Position numbers and translations under genes: made by a program. A stretch of DNA of 64,000 bases, taken from Gongronella butleri. Its lineage: Eukaryota; Mucoromycota; Mucoromycetes; Mucorales; Cunninghamellaceae. Shown here piece after piece: positions 1 through 10,009 of the stretch; positions within the stretch are counted from its first letter, which is position 1; each line of letters opens with the position of its first letter. Below the pieces are notes generated by a model. It had not been told where the DNA came from, did no database searches, and saw nothing but the letters and a program-made list of their open reading frames with translations. Where the stretch lies: contig JAIWZP010000011.1 in the NCBI GenBank assembly GCA_025201375.1, forward strand, positions 124,001 to 188,000, written 5' to 3'.

Positions 1-776
1 AGCCGCGGCACCCACGACAACGGGCCAACTCCTTCAGGCTCGCGACCTTGGCTGTAAGTTGATTCTTCGCATCATCCATTGATGGGGAGACATGATGCAT
101 GAATTGACTGGTCCCCCTATTTTCTCTCTTTTTATCAGGCTGGCTTTCATCCATTTTCAACCCTGGGGATTGCAATTCATCGACGACTACGGCCGCGCCT
201 CCTACGACGACGCAAGAGCCTACACATGATCCCACGACGACCGAAGAGCCTCCGACGACCAAGACGCCATCGCCCACGGAAAATCCTACGACGACCGAAT
301 CGTCCTCGTCGACTGATTCGAGCAGCAGCATCAGCAGCTCGAGTGTTGTCAGCAGCAGTGCGGTTCCATCGAGCTCGATGAGCTCCATGCCGGTTTCCAG
401 CCAATTGCCTTCGTCGAGCGGGCTTCCATCATCGTCAGCCTCGAGCAGCGGCTCGCCCACGGACGCGACGCCTCCGTCGTCGACTGACCAGGGCAGCAGC
501 GGCGGTGGTGGCCTGTCCAAGACGCAGCAATCGATCATTGGTGGTGTTGTCGGGGGCGTCGCAGGCGCTGCCCTCTTGGCCGGCGCCGTCTTTTTCTTTT
601 TGCGTCGTAAAAGACGCCAAAACGCGGCAAACGATTTCGAGGAATTCAAGCCCGACGGTAGCAATGATTACACGCACGGCTCGACACGTTATTCACAAGC
701 TTTCACCGCGTCCACCGGCGGCTACGAGTACGACTTGGCGCCGCCCTCGCCCCACATCCATCAAACACGCTATTAA
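1..776 (+). CDS. Ser/Thr-rich single-pass membrane protein (3' end)
   Basis: The gene is cut by the left edge of the window. Two exons are visible, 1-53 and 139-776, around an intron with a consensus GTAAGT donor at 54 and a TCAG acceptor at 138. After the join the frame reads a short Cys-containing segment, then a long linker of Thr, Pro, Ser and Glu typical of an O-glycosylated cell-wall stalk. A glycine-rich hydrophobic helix (SIIGGVVGGVAGAALLAG, coded near 528-590) follows, then a basic stop-transfer RRKRR. A cytoplasmic tail of about 45 residues ends at TAA 774-776. This is the layout of fungal surface sensors and of ectodomain proteins on a stalk, with the ectodomain lying outside the window. 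I do not recognise the family. Frame, splice sites and membrane helix are seen; surface location is inferred. Confidence 0.75.
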
Positions 777-930
777 GCTCCCTTTTCCGCCCACTTTCTT
801 CTCTCTCTCCCCCCTTTTTTTTTACTCCTCGTACCTCATTGTAGACACCCTCATCTCTTTTTTTTCTTTTTTTCTTTTTTTCTTTCGCGTTTTTTTTTCT
901 CCATTTTCTTTCGCACTAATATGTAATGCA

Positions 931-936
931 AATAAA
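931..936 (+). terminator. Poly(A) signal AATAAA
   Basis: An AATAAA hexamer lies about 155 bases after the stop codon of the membrane protein, in a T-rich 3' region. Confidence 0.5.
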
Positions 937-1399
937 ACAGCCATGCCGGTTCATCTTTATTTGCTTTTGTCCTTTTTTATAACGGATGTGCTTCTGCGGC
1001 ACGCGATACTTGCGATTGCAGGGTGTAAATGTTGCAAATGACAAGTTTTTCGCCGAATACGCGCCGTCAATGAGTCTTTTTGCATTGACCATTGCATAAT
1101 AAGAAATGTACTGATCTTGCGAGTCTCCAAGTTTGGTGCGGATCGGGTCATGACTGTATCAACCCAGCAACCTCAAATTGGTGCATTTTTTGCTATTTTG
1201 ATATTTTGGACCCATGTTGCTTGAAAATACATGCCTGAACTTTGCTACAAATGTCATGAGAAACGTTAGATGCTTCGTTTGCAATAAAAATTCAAGATTG
1301 ATCAATGGATGTTGAGAAAATCACAGAACAAGCGTTTTATTTGTTTCTCATATACGTGTCAATGAATTCACTAGTTGCAAAGCCATTTGCTCTTTGGCT

Positions 1400-2215
1400 C
1401 AATAAATTCACGCGTTCTCGTTCAAACGAGCCAACTTGCAGGGCGCTGCGGCCACTGGATGGTACGCAATGCCGACGTTTGAAAATCACGAATTTTCCCT
1501 GGGATACAGTCATGGATTTGAAAAGGGTCAAATTTAGGTCCGCAGATCGCCACGCCAATCACTCACATGGGTATATGCACTCCAAGAACCGATACCATTG
1601 CAATAAAACACAAAGGTCCATTGACTGGCTTCCGTGTAAAATGCATTTGAGACTTTATTTTCAACTCAAGGGCATCTCGATAAAAAATGCATGTATCTCC
1701 GTGAAACACGCACCATCGAAAAAAGCACAATCTAGTGCATATGTGGATGTCCATGATCAGTGGAAATAAATGCGTTTTGGCCAATCAAACGCGTGTCAAA
1801 GTTTATTATGAAATTTGACGCGTCGTAAAAGCGCGTCTGCATGGTTGTTCTTGCTCGGTTTTTTGCATCAGATGCATGTACCTTGCGTGTCTCTTTCTGA
1901 TGGACGCGTCAAAATCCGCTTTAGAGCGCGTTTTCCCGCGCGATGCGCCTGCAAAGTTTTAACGAAAATCGCACATTGCTCGTCCCTAATCAGATGAACC
2001 TATCTCTTTTTTTGGCGTTTCTCCTGGTTTCTCCATGCGAGGTTTCATGTGTGCAAGTTTGGAGTCATTCTGGGAACCCAAATTTTCGATTTTGGTTTTG
2101 GAGCTCGCCGGACCTGATTTTTGATTTTGGGTGTGGGGCACCCCAGACGCTTTTGACAGCGACAAATTTAGTCGACACCGGTGTTTCTAGCTTGCGATTT
2201 CACGTAGAGGCGTAT
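1400..2215 (+). repeat. Dispersed repeat family 1, copy A
   Basis: This stretch shares ordered blocks with four other places in the window. One block is a 'gaaaatcacgaattttccc... catggatttgaaaaggg' segment followed by 'aggtccgcagatcgccacgcc' (about 1485-1555). Next are a 'tccattgactggct' block (1618-1632) and 'gcatatgtggatgtccatgat' near 1737. A last block, 'tgtgcaagtttggagtcattctggga' followed by 'gattttgggtgtgg', covers about 2048-2140. The blocks occur in the same order in copies B to E. No intact reading frame, terminal repeat or target duplication was recognised. The ends are estimates. Confidence 0.7.
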
Positions 2216-2932
2216 TTCGGGGCCAAACAATGGCATGGTTGGCGACTTCAAGTCGATCTATTCCAAAAAATCATGTTTTACAATGGTCCTCACTAAATAA
2301 TTGTCCTGATCGTCCCAAATTTGTTGTCATGGGAAACAGAGGCAAAAAATACATGCCTTGTCAAATAGGCTTGGCTGTGTGCTGCTACATTTTCCGTGAT
2401 GTGTGCATGGAAAATCAAGTAAAAGCATCTGTTGCGTGTTTTACGCGACGAATACAGTAATCTGCCGAATTCCTGTGCTTTACATCTCATTGAATAATAT
2501 TCATTCGCGCACACCTAGTCTTTGAATTTGATTGAGGGACAGCAACGATGTTCACCCAATATCCCCGTCGCGTCACGATTTGTCGCGGAAATCGGAGCTG
2601 CTCGCCATCAAAGCGCTCTAAAGAGACGAAAAAAGACTCATTTGCATTCTTGCGTTTTAGCTCACATGATATGCAACGGGCTTTTTAACTTGGAATAGCA
2701 GATTCACGCGTAAAAATATAAAAAAGACAAAAAAGAAAAAAAAGACACCTCTCAGTGCGGCATATGATGCAAGTGACATCTTGCCTCGGCAGGCTAGCTG
2801 GTTTCTGATTGGCTGATGGTCTTGGCGCACCCTGGTTGATGAATGGGGGGCCCCTTCCATTATGCAATTCCGCTTTTTTTTCTTTTCACTTTCAGTCCTG
2901 TCAAGTGTGTCGCATACCCACCACTCCTTTTA

Positions 2933-3271
2933 ATGTCTCGACGATCCGGTCTCCAGCAGCAGATTATCAATTTCTATAGAGAGTGCTTCCGTGCAGCCCG
3001 TGAAAAGCCAGAGGTAAACCCATTTTCATGCCTGTTTTATCCGAGATTCGTCTTTCAATGGCTCATTTTGCCCTCTTTTTCGTCCCTCCCCTTTTTTTCC
3101 TTCTTTCTTTGCCAGGCTACTCGACCACGATTCCAGCAATTCATCCGCCAGGAGTTCAGGAAGCACGATATCAAAAAGAACGATTTTGCCACGATCGAAT
3201 ATATGCTGCGCAAGGGCCAGCGACAGCTGGACGCTTACAAAAAGCCGACAATGAAGGATATCCATGTGTGA
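2933..3271 (+). CDS. SDH6: Succinate dehydrogenase assembly factor 1 (LYR family)
   Basis: Two exons, 2933-3013 and 3116-3271, give about 78 residues. The intron starts GTAAAC and ends GCCAG in phase 0. The protein opens MSRRSGLQQQIINFYRECFR, matching SDHAF1/Sdh6, in which a short LYR-type motif (here FYR) follows 'SGLQ'. The second exon carries the expected FxxxIRxEFRKH and 'DFATIEYMLRKGQRQL' segments, the latter close to the family's 'IEYLxRxGxRQL'. Family members are small matrix proteins that help mature the Fe-S subunit of complex II. Length agrees with fungal orthologues (about 79 aa). The gene converges on the CHCH gene, with about 107 bases between stop codons. Identification rests on motifs and is fairly secure. 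Confidence 0.88.
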   Translation: MSRRSGLQQQIINFYRECFRAAREKPEVNPFSCLFYPRFVFQWLILPSFSSLPFFSFFLCQATRPRFQQFIRQEFRKHDIKKNDFATIEYMLRKGQRQLDAYKKPTMKDIHV

Positions 3272-3378
3272 ACGCACGTCTCTGTATATACAAATATAAA
3301 AATGGGTCAATTTGCTTTTTAATGTGTGCTTTGTCTATGATGCGAGGGATTGGAAGGGGGGAATAAGCGGAAGAGACT

Positions 3379-3819
3379 CTATTGCTTGTCCTTTTGGTCT
3401 TTCTGCTGTTGCTGCTCCTGCTGCAGCTTTTGCTGATCTCTGTAGGCGATGGACGTGGCTTCCGTGCAAAAGTAAAGCTCTTTGAGCGCCTTGACACACT
3501 GCTCAGGATCGTCCGGGTTGGCCGCCAGGCATTGGTCGTAGGCCTCGATAGGTTTGATACAGTGCTGTTTGACAAACTTGAGAATACCAACACTAAAAAA
3601 AAAAAAAAAAGACAAACTGTTGAGCAAAAAGACACACACACGCACAAATAAAAAAATAGAGGCTTTGATCCCGTACTTGTCCTCGGAGCACTTTGTCAGC
3701 GCGCGTTTTTGCTGCAAGCACGCCTTGTCCCAGTTGTTTGGGTAGTTTTCCACGCACCGCTGGTACATTTCAAGCTGCAGCGCGCATTTTTCGCGCACTT
3801 GGGTGAGTGTGTCGTCCAT
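3379..3819 (-). CDS. Twin CX9C mitochondrial protein, CHCHD5/Mic14-like
   Basis: Exons 3819-3677 and 3592-3379 (minus strand) give 118 residues. The intron uses a GTACGG donor and a T-rich TAG acceptor; the splice is in frame and makes '..CSEDN-VGILKFVKQHC..'. Four cysteine pairs with CX9C-type spacing are visible: CALQLEMYQRC, CLQQKRALTKC, CIKPIEAYDQC and CVKALKELYFC. Two such helical hairpins in one protein are typical of CHCHD5 and yeast Mic14/Mix14, which are imported into the intermembrane space by Mia40 oxidation. The C-terminus is a Gln/Lys-rich tail (LQQEQQQQKDQKDKQ) not usual for the family. The precise molecular function of this family is not settled. COX19-type paralogues are less likely, since they have one hairpin only. 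Confidence 0.8.
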   Translation of the reverse strand: MDDTLTQVREKCALQLEMYQRCVENYPNNWDKACLQQKRALTKCSEDKYGIKASIFLFVRVCVFLLNSLSFFFFFSVGILKFVKQHCIKPIEAYDQCLAANPDDPEQCVKALKELYFCTEATSIAYRDQQKLQQEQQQQKDQKDKQ

Positions 3820-4209
3820 GGCAAGGTTTAAAACAAAAAGAGGAAAGAAAAAAAATAGGTGTTCCGGGGATTCCGTGTTCCGACATTTGCCTCGATGACT
3901 CAAATTGGCATGAACAAGCAAATGCACTTTTTTTTTTGTTCGGGCATCACGCTAATTCACCCGAGCGAAACGATCAAAAAGGAGGCAAATTGCGTGTGCA
4001 CTTTTTTTTTCTTTGCCATGGTGCAAATGAGGCAAAGGAGGCGATTGGGTGGAATTGGAGGCATCACATGAGCATAAGTCATAAAATGCAAAAAAAAAAA
4101 GCGGGGACTTTTTCTCGTTTCTCTTTCTTTTTTCTTCACACTTTTTTTTTCTGCACCCCACTCTTTTGCTTTTGGTTTTTTTGGCTTCTGTGACCTCATT
4201 TTTTCTTCA
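3820..4209. other. T-rich divergent promoter interval
   Basis: This gap separates the divergent CHCH gene and the 4210 gene. It is full of T- and A-runs and holds no recognised gene. Confidence 0.5.
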
Positions 4210-5406
4210 ATGTTATTGAGGCCACAGAAACTTTTTCAGCCAGTGCACCAGCTGCGGTACTATGTGCAGCGCAAGGTGGCAGAGCTGCTTGTTCAGCAGC
4301 AACCACTGCTGACGACGTCGTTTGCCCCTGTGCTTATGAGGCCGCAAGCGGCGCCTGTTGCTGCGCTGCGTCGGTCGCCTCTGGCCAACAGTCTCCAACG
4401 ACAATTCCCAATGATCAAACAAGCATGCTCGCCATTTACACGTGTTTCGCAGCCGGCATGGCGCGCAGGGCTTCGTGTTGCCGCGTATCCGACAGGGTCG
4501 CCACTGCGCATTGGCGCTTATCGCAGCTTCTCGTCCAGCCCATGCCAAGTGTTTGCCTCCTACTCGCCCCAGCCGGCCTCTGTCTTTAGCTACGTGTCAT
4601 CCGGCATGTTTTCCACCGTCCACGCCAAGCATCCTGCGTTCCCGGCCGCCCAACCCAACGAAAAGACCCATCTCGCCGTGCCTCTTTCCAAAAAGGACAA
4701 AAAGGACAAGAAAAAGACGATGAAAAAGCCGTTGGGCTATCCTTTTCGCCAGGAAAAGCACACGATGAAGATGCCCACGGCTGCCGCGACTCCCGTGGCT
4801 CCAATGGCTCCCATTCAATCGCCCTCCAGCCTCGCCGATATCCAAACGAACGACGATACCTCGCTTTTGATGCACAATGCCACGGTCACGAAAACGACCA
4901 CGCGCTATTTCATCACGCTCGATTTCTTCCCCGCGGCATTGGCCCCGCAATTCGCCAATGCCGACGATAAACGCGTCGACACGCCAATTCCTTGGACACG
5001 CCACACGTGGCTGTTGCTCATGGCGTGGAAAAAGGACCAAGATCTGTACCTCAAGGATCTGATGCACCTGCTCCAGCGCTGCCTCGATCAGGGCTACGAG
5101 ATACGGTGGATGACCCCTGTGGCCGCCTCATCGTCCTCGTCGTCCTTGTCCACCGCAATGCCTTTTATCCCGCAATTGCGCCTCTATTTCCCCTCGCAAA
5201 TGACGCGCAAAGAGCAGGCATTGGCGCGTCTACACGCGCTGCACGACTGGATATCTAGCCCTGTGCGCTGGGAACTCGAGGACGAGCAAATCCAGTCCGT
5301 GGAGCAGCTTCTACCGCTTGGCCCGGATTATTTCCAGAGCCTACACCTGTTCCTCGATCAAATTGACGACATGATCCACCACGGACCTGCATTTGCCAAG
5401 GTGTGA
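4210..5406 (+). CDS. Unrecognised 398-aa protein, possibly mitochondrial
   Basis: A single open frame of 398 codons starts at the first ATG after a T-rich leader and ends TGA 5404-5406. I do not recognise the family. The first 110 residues are rich in Arg, Gln, Ala and Ser with almost no acidic residues, as expected of a mitochondrial presequence, and end near a 'YRSFSSS' segment resembling a cleavage region. A Lys-rich patch (KKDKKDKKKTMKKP, about residue 165) and an Ala/Pro linker follow. The C-terminal 170 residues look folded: TTRYFITLDFFP, then WTRHTWLLLMAWKKDQDLYL, a Ser run, and a terminal acidic helix region. Size and frame support a real gene. Mitochondrial location is an inference from composition. 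Confidence 0.7.
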   Translation: MLLRPQKLFQPVHQLRYYVQRKVAELLVQQQPLLTTSFAPVLMRPQAAPVAALRRSPLANSLQRQFPMIKQACSPFTRVSQPAWRAGLRVAAYPTGSPLRIGAYRSFSSSPCQVFASYSPQPASVFSYVSSGMFSTVHAKHPAFPAAQPNEKTHLAVPLSKKDKKDKKKTMKKPLGYPFRQEKHTMKMPTAAATPVAPMAPIQSPSSLADIQTNDDTSLLMHNATVTKTTTRYFITLDFFPAALAPQFANADDKRVDTPIPWTRHTWLLLMAWKKDQDLYLKDLMHLLQRCLDQGYEIRWMTPVAASSSSSSLSTAMPFIPQLRLYFPSQMTRKEQALARLHALHDWISSPVRWELEDEQIQSVEQLLPLGPDYFQSLHLFLDQIDDMIHHGPAFAKV

Positions 5407-5838
5407 CAGCGCTTCCAATGGTCAATTGGCAATCCCCTCCCCCCTTCCCTTCTTTTTTTATGCTTTATTTTTTTTTTTTTTTACGAAAATATGAATTTGC
5501 AAAATAACTTTATTAAGATGATGTATGTTTTCAGCAAGGAGTCAATACGTTTTGCAAAGGCAGGACGTGTAAAAAAGTGAAGAGGGGGACGAGATTTTGC
5601 GAGCCTACCAACTTGGTATAGGGTGCGTGGAAGGGGGCGAAAATTGAACAGGTATGATGGACAGCGACTCGTAAATAGAAAAAAAGAGCGGGCGCAGCTC
5701 CATGCCAAGCAAGAATGATCTCAGCCAGTCTAAAAATACATGACGTTTGTGCGTGCGTGTTGTGTATAAAAAGCGAAAAAAAGGAGCGGAAAGGGAAGCA
5801 GGGCGCGTTTTGCCAAGAACCAATAATAAAAAAACAAC
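5407..5838. other. 3' intergenic region between convergent genes
   Basis: The 4210 gene and the PAQR gene converge here. I see long T/A runs and possible poly(A) signals (for example AATAAAA near 5825 on the plus strand), but no gene. Confidence 0.4.
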
Positions 5839-7455
5839 TCAGACTTCCAGAGCATAGCCACACGAGTACGTGTAGCGGTGCTCATAGAATTGGAGCGATG
5901 CCAGGTAGTGGAACTAGAGGAAAAAGACGCGTTTTAGCAACATGATTCCGGGTTTCTTCATTTTTTGTTGCTTACATAGATGCCAAAGCACACAAAGATG
6001 TGCCAGATCGCATGACTGGTCATGCCAGCAAAGTCAAAGCGACCGGGATACATCTTTTCGGGGAAGCGGTGCGCGTCTACAGCCAAAGAAAATAAAAAAA
6101 TGATGAGCATTCGCGATTTCTTTTTTTTTTTTGGACGATTCAATGGCTTTACAGATAAAGACGCCGGTAATGTACATGAGCACGCTGACGGTGGCCATAC
6201 GGAAAAAGTCCATGGATGCCGAGACGCCGTGCAAAAAGACAAGATGGAACACGGGGACGGCGCTGGAAAAGGCGAGCGCAAGGAACACGGCGATGCGCAG
6301 CGGGCGATATTCCTTGGTGTCCCAGCACTTGAAAAAGGGCGAGATCGTGCCGACCATGCCCATGAGACCCGTGAACATCATGTAGCGACGGCCAACGTCC
6401 GGCTGGCAATAAAAGCCGAAATGCTCAGTCACAAGCACACTGGCCGTGATCAGCATGGCAATGCCAATGTAATCGAGTGTCGCCGTGAACGACTTGATCG
6501 TGTGGCGCGAGTGGCAGATAAACGTGTGGTAGATGCACGAGCAAAACAGGCAATTGAGCGCTGCACAGCAAAACGTCACAAAGATGGCGAAATCCATCAG
6601 GTTTGCCTTGGGGAATTGGTACTACAAAAGAGCGACAACAACAAATTGCATGAGCTCGGACAGCCCCTTTTTCGAAGAAAAAAACTGGGCTTACATTGAC
6701 CATGTAAATCGACAAGATGAAGAAAAAGATGAAGCCGATCAGGTGACTGTGAATATTCATTGTTTCATTGTGAAGCATGAAAATAGACTTTAGACAGTCT
6801 TGACTGCGATGGTAAAACCGATACCTAAAGGCACAAAAAAAATAAGGTTGAGATATTTGTCGCACCAGGGGAAAAAAAAAATCGCGCTTGCGCGGGTTTG
6901 CATGGCAAAATAGGCGACAAAAAGGTCAAGAAGCAAATCGATCGAGCAATAAAAATAGAGAAAATAGAGCAGGCTGCACAGGCCATAGAGGCTCATTTGC
7001 TTCTTGGCTTTTGACGCAAATAGCAAACAGCAAAATGGAGAAAATATTTTGCCCCGCGCTTCCCGCCCGCCTCCGCATTTGCTTTTTTGGTGTCACTCTT
7101 TTTTTTTTTTTTTTTACCCTGATAAAACGTATTCGTTTTCTTGCCATTCGACAGGCAACTCATGCAGGTACAAGAGTCGGCGATGCGCATCCTTGACGGC
7201 GGCATTCCATGACTCATGCACCTGGTCGTCGACGTAATGCAAAAACCCGGAGCTGTCCTTGTCCTCGATCTCCTTAATTTTCAGCTTCGCAGAAGCCACA
7301 ATGCGGGCAGCCAATGGCGGCGGGCAAGTCTCAGAGCAGGTCGATCCAGATCGATTGCGCTGCACCGGCACCGTCAGTGACGGCGTCGCATCGTTGCTGA
7401 GCACGGTCGTCGTTGTCGTTGTGGTCATGGAAGACCGGCGATCGCTGGTGGTCAT
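5839..7455 (-). CDS. PAQR / haemolysin III-type seven-helix receptor
   Basis: Five minus-strand exons (7455-7118, 6824-6695, 6621-6153, 6076-5976, 5913-5839) join in consistent phase to about 370 residues. The protein has an acidic and Ser/Thr-rich N-terminal domain, then the PAQR entry motif 'NEYVLSGYR' and 'LHNETMNIHSHL'. Seven hydrophobic helices follow. Metal-site histidines are seen in 'IYHTFICHSRHTIKSF...LDYIGIA' and, near the C-terminus, 'TSHAIWHIFVCFGIYFHYL'. Fungal members (Izh proteins) and animal adiponectin receptors share these His/Ser/Asp ligands and are linked to sterol, zinc and ceramide metabolism; the closest role here is not decided. It ends in a short Cys-containing tail. 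Introns carry long T/A tracts at donor or acceptor. Confidence 0.9.
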
Positions 7456-10009
7456 CTTTTACAAAGAAAAAAGGGAGAGGGGAGGTGGTATAAAAAGAGA
7501 AAGAGGGAGCAAATCTTTCAATCGATCAAGCAAGCTGACAGGACAAGGCAATAATGACAATGGGCAAAAGATCCCTTTTCCTAACAAGGATGACAAGTAA
7601 AAGGATGAAGAGAGGGGAGGATGAAGGGGAAGAAAGGCTGCTCAATTGAGATCAAGAGACGAACAAAGAAGAAAAAAGAAAAGAAAAGAGAGAAAAAAAA
7701 AAAAAAAAAAAGAGGGGGTGCAGCAGCCTGTTTGTTTCTACCTAATTTAACTTTTTTAGCGCCCCGTTGATTTTTGCATCGGACCCTGTGGCAGCAACCA
7801 TGGCAGACAGACAGCAGGCTGCAAAGAAAACCCCATAATCTGGTATTGAAACCCTCGCCTTTGCTTGCCATTTTGTCACCAATGCTCCCTTTCTCCTCTT
7901 TTTTTTTTCTCTCTGTCTCTTTGCCCCCCGCCCCCGTTCTCCTTCGCTGGCTCCCCCTTGCACATCTTAAGTTGATCGTTTCAAGCGAAGAATTAATCAT
8001 TTTGCCTAGTTGACGAGTGGAGAAGGGGAATTGGGGAACAAAATAAAGCTGACGACCTTATTGGACCATTCCTTTGCTCTCATTCGTCAACCTTGTTGGT
8101 GGAGTCCAATCGTAAAATGAGCCAAAAGGAACCAACGGAAAAAAAAAAAAAATTGAGAGCCAGTGAGATGTGCCTACAGTTGATCATGATTTCCATGATC
8201 TGAAGGAACCCAAGGAACACATGGGCCCACCGTGTGCCCCTTTCTACTCTCTCTGTTGGCTCTCACATGATGAAACACGTCGCAAGGCACCGCTGGCAGA
8301 TGCCACCGGTGGCCATATGCTCCTTTCTTTGGATCACAGACGCCCGTTTGGCATCTTGATCAAACTTGGCACAAAAAAGACCCCATGAGCAGCATCATAG
8401 CAAACATGTGCAAGCCTGTGATCCACGCTCACGCCCAAAAAGCAAGATAGAATGCACCTGTTTACGCAATTGCCTCTTTGGGTATGGCGCCATTCGACTG
8501 CCAACCTTTTTTTTTTTTTTTGGGCCTCGCGTGAGCCGCATTCTTCAGGTCGCCTAACGATGATCGGATAGCAAAAGGAGCAAGGTAGAAAGAGGGAGAG
8601 GGGGAAAGAGGTATGGACTGGGTGATGTCGCATAAATTATGACATAGGGAGCCGCGATCGTGTAAGGGGAGAGTGTGCTCCTTTCTCCTCGTGGAAAAAA
8701 AGGGGGAAGGAGGGAGGCGCCGCGCTTGTGTTCTCTGAAAGGCTGTTCGTGTGTGCCATTGAAAATTTTCGAGTCGCGTTTCAGGTGCATTGTGTCACGT
8801 TCATCTCGCGATTGGCATCGTGTAGGCTGCAAGCCTGTCTTTTTTGCATGCTCCATCATGGAAAAGTCGCGCTTGCTGCCATGGCCATTCGACACAACCG
8901 GCCAATGATCATCTAATCATACAATGTCAAGAGATCAACAGCCAATCCCACGCGGCATGCATGGTCCGTGCATGGCATACACCTGCCTCCTTTTATATGC
9001 CACGACGCCGTCCATTCTGTATGAAAGACTAGCGGCTTGCTTTGCAGGTGACTTTTGGCTGATTGTACCTGGCCAATCCTTGCAGCAACGACGAGCACGT
9101 TGCCATTTACAACGATTTATGCACGTAATCTAGATGCATCTGCATTTTTAACACTATCGGCCGTCTGGTAGCTCCTTCGGGCTCATCTTGCGAATAGACT
9201 GCTGTCTCGTCGTGATGTGATTTTGGTTTATTTGAGCTCGGTTTATGATCCACACGCGCAAAAAAATGCGTGCACGCGTCGTGATGCAAGTACATCCTAT
9301 TTGCCGTGTGCATTTTTTTGTAGCCACGTTACACAAGCGCCTAAGCCGAGCTCATCTGCAATGCCTTAATGATGTGCAGCAAGCGAATTGAACGGGATCA
9401 CGATGTCGCTTGCCATGCAGGCGAAAAAGTACGCGGCACTTGGCGGAGTGACACCCAGCATTGAATCCTATTTGGAGACACCTTTCCATTGAATCTACTA
9501 CTTTTGTCGTCCGTCTACCTCCTCGTCAAACACTCGGAATCACGGAATCAGGTCTTAAAAACAAACGAGCACGCCCACGCATTGGTGATGTCATACAAAA
9601 TCGTCAATGTTCTCACGATTCGCGGCCTCTTTTGTCCCACCGCCGACCCCCATTGTGCTTCCCAGAAGGCAAATATGCGGATCATCTCGCATCTCGGAAC
9701 AGAAAACCGCGCTTGGAACCCTTTGGCTGTGTCACCTTGCTGGTTCCAGAAAAAAAACCGGCTATGCCTCTTGCCGAGGTTCTCGCGGTGTGATGGATAG
9801 CTGTGCCAAAAGAAAATCGATACCGTGATGGCAATGAGGGTGCAAATGATGGCAAAAGAACAGTGGGGAGCCAAGAAAAATGCAAAACACGCAAAGAAAC
9901 AGGACGAAATCAGCGAAAGGTGAGCGCGATATTGGATCAAAATGAGCTTGGAGCCCACCGTTACGCGTTTGTATCCTATCATACAATTCCAAGCACAATT
10001 AGACCCCGA
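7456..10009. other. Long interval with no convincing gene
   Basis: About 2.5 kb upstream of the PAQR gene. It starts with pyrimidine/purine-biased promoter-like sequence (7456-8100). The rest (8100-10009) has short open frames in all directions but no family similarity, no consistent splicing and no RNA gene I could recognise. The left border of the tandem array lies at about 10010. Confidence 0.5.

Larger units (their letters stand above)
777..2932. other. Gene-poor interval holding repeat copy A
   Basis: No reading frame here shows family similarity or a consistent splice pattern. The left part is the T-rich 3' flank of the membrane protein gene. The middle (about 1400-2215) is a copy of the dispersed repeat described separately. 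The right part (about 2215-2930) is AT-rich unique sequence leading into the SDHAF1-type gene. Confidence 0.6.

Noticed and set aside
505..1041. 178-codon plus-strand frame overlapping the membrane protein gene
   Set aside because: Out of frame with the supported coding exon and extends into the T-rich 3' flank.
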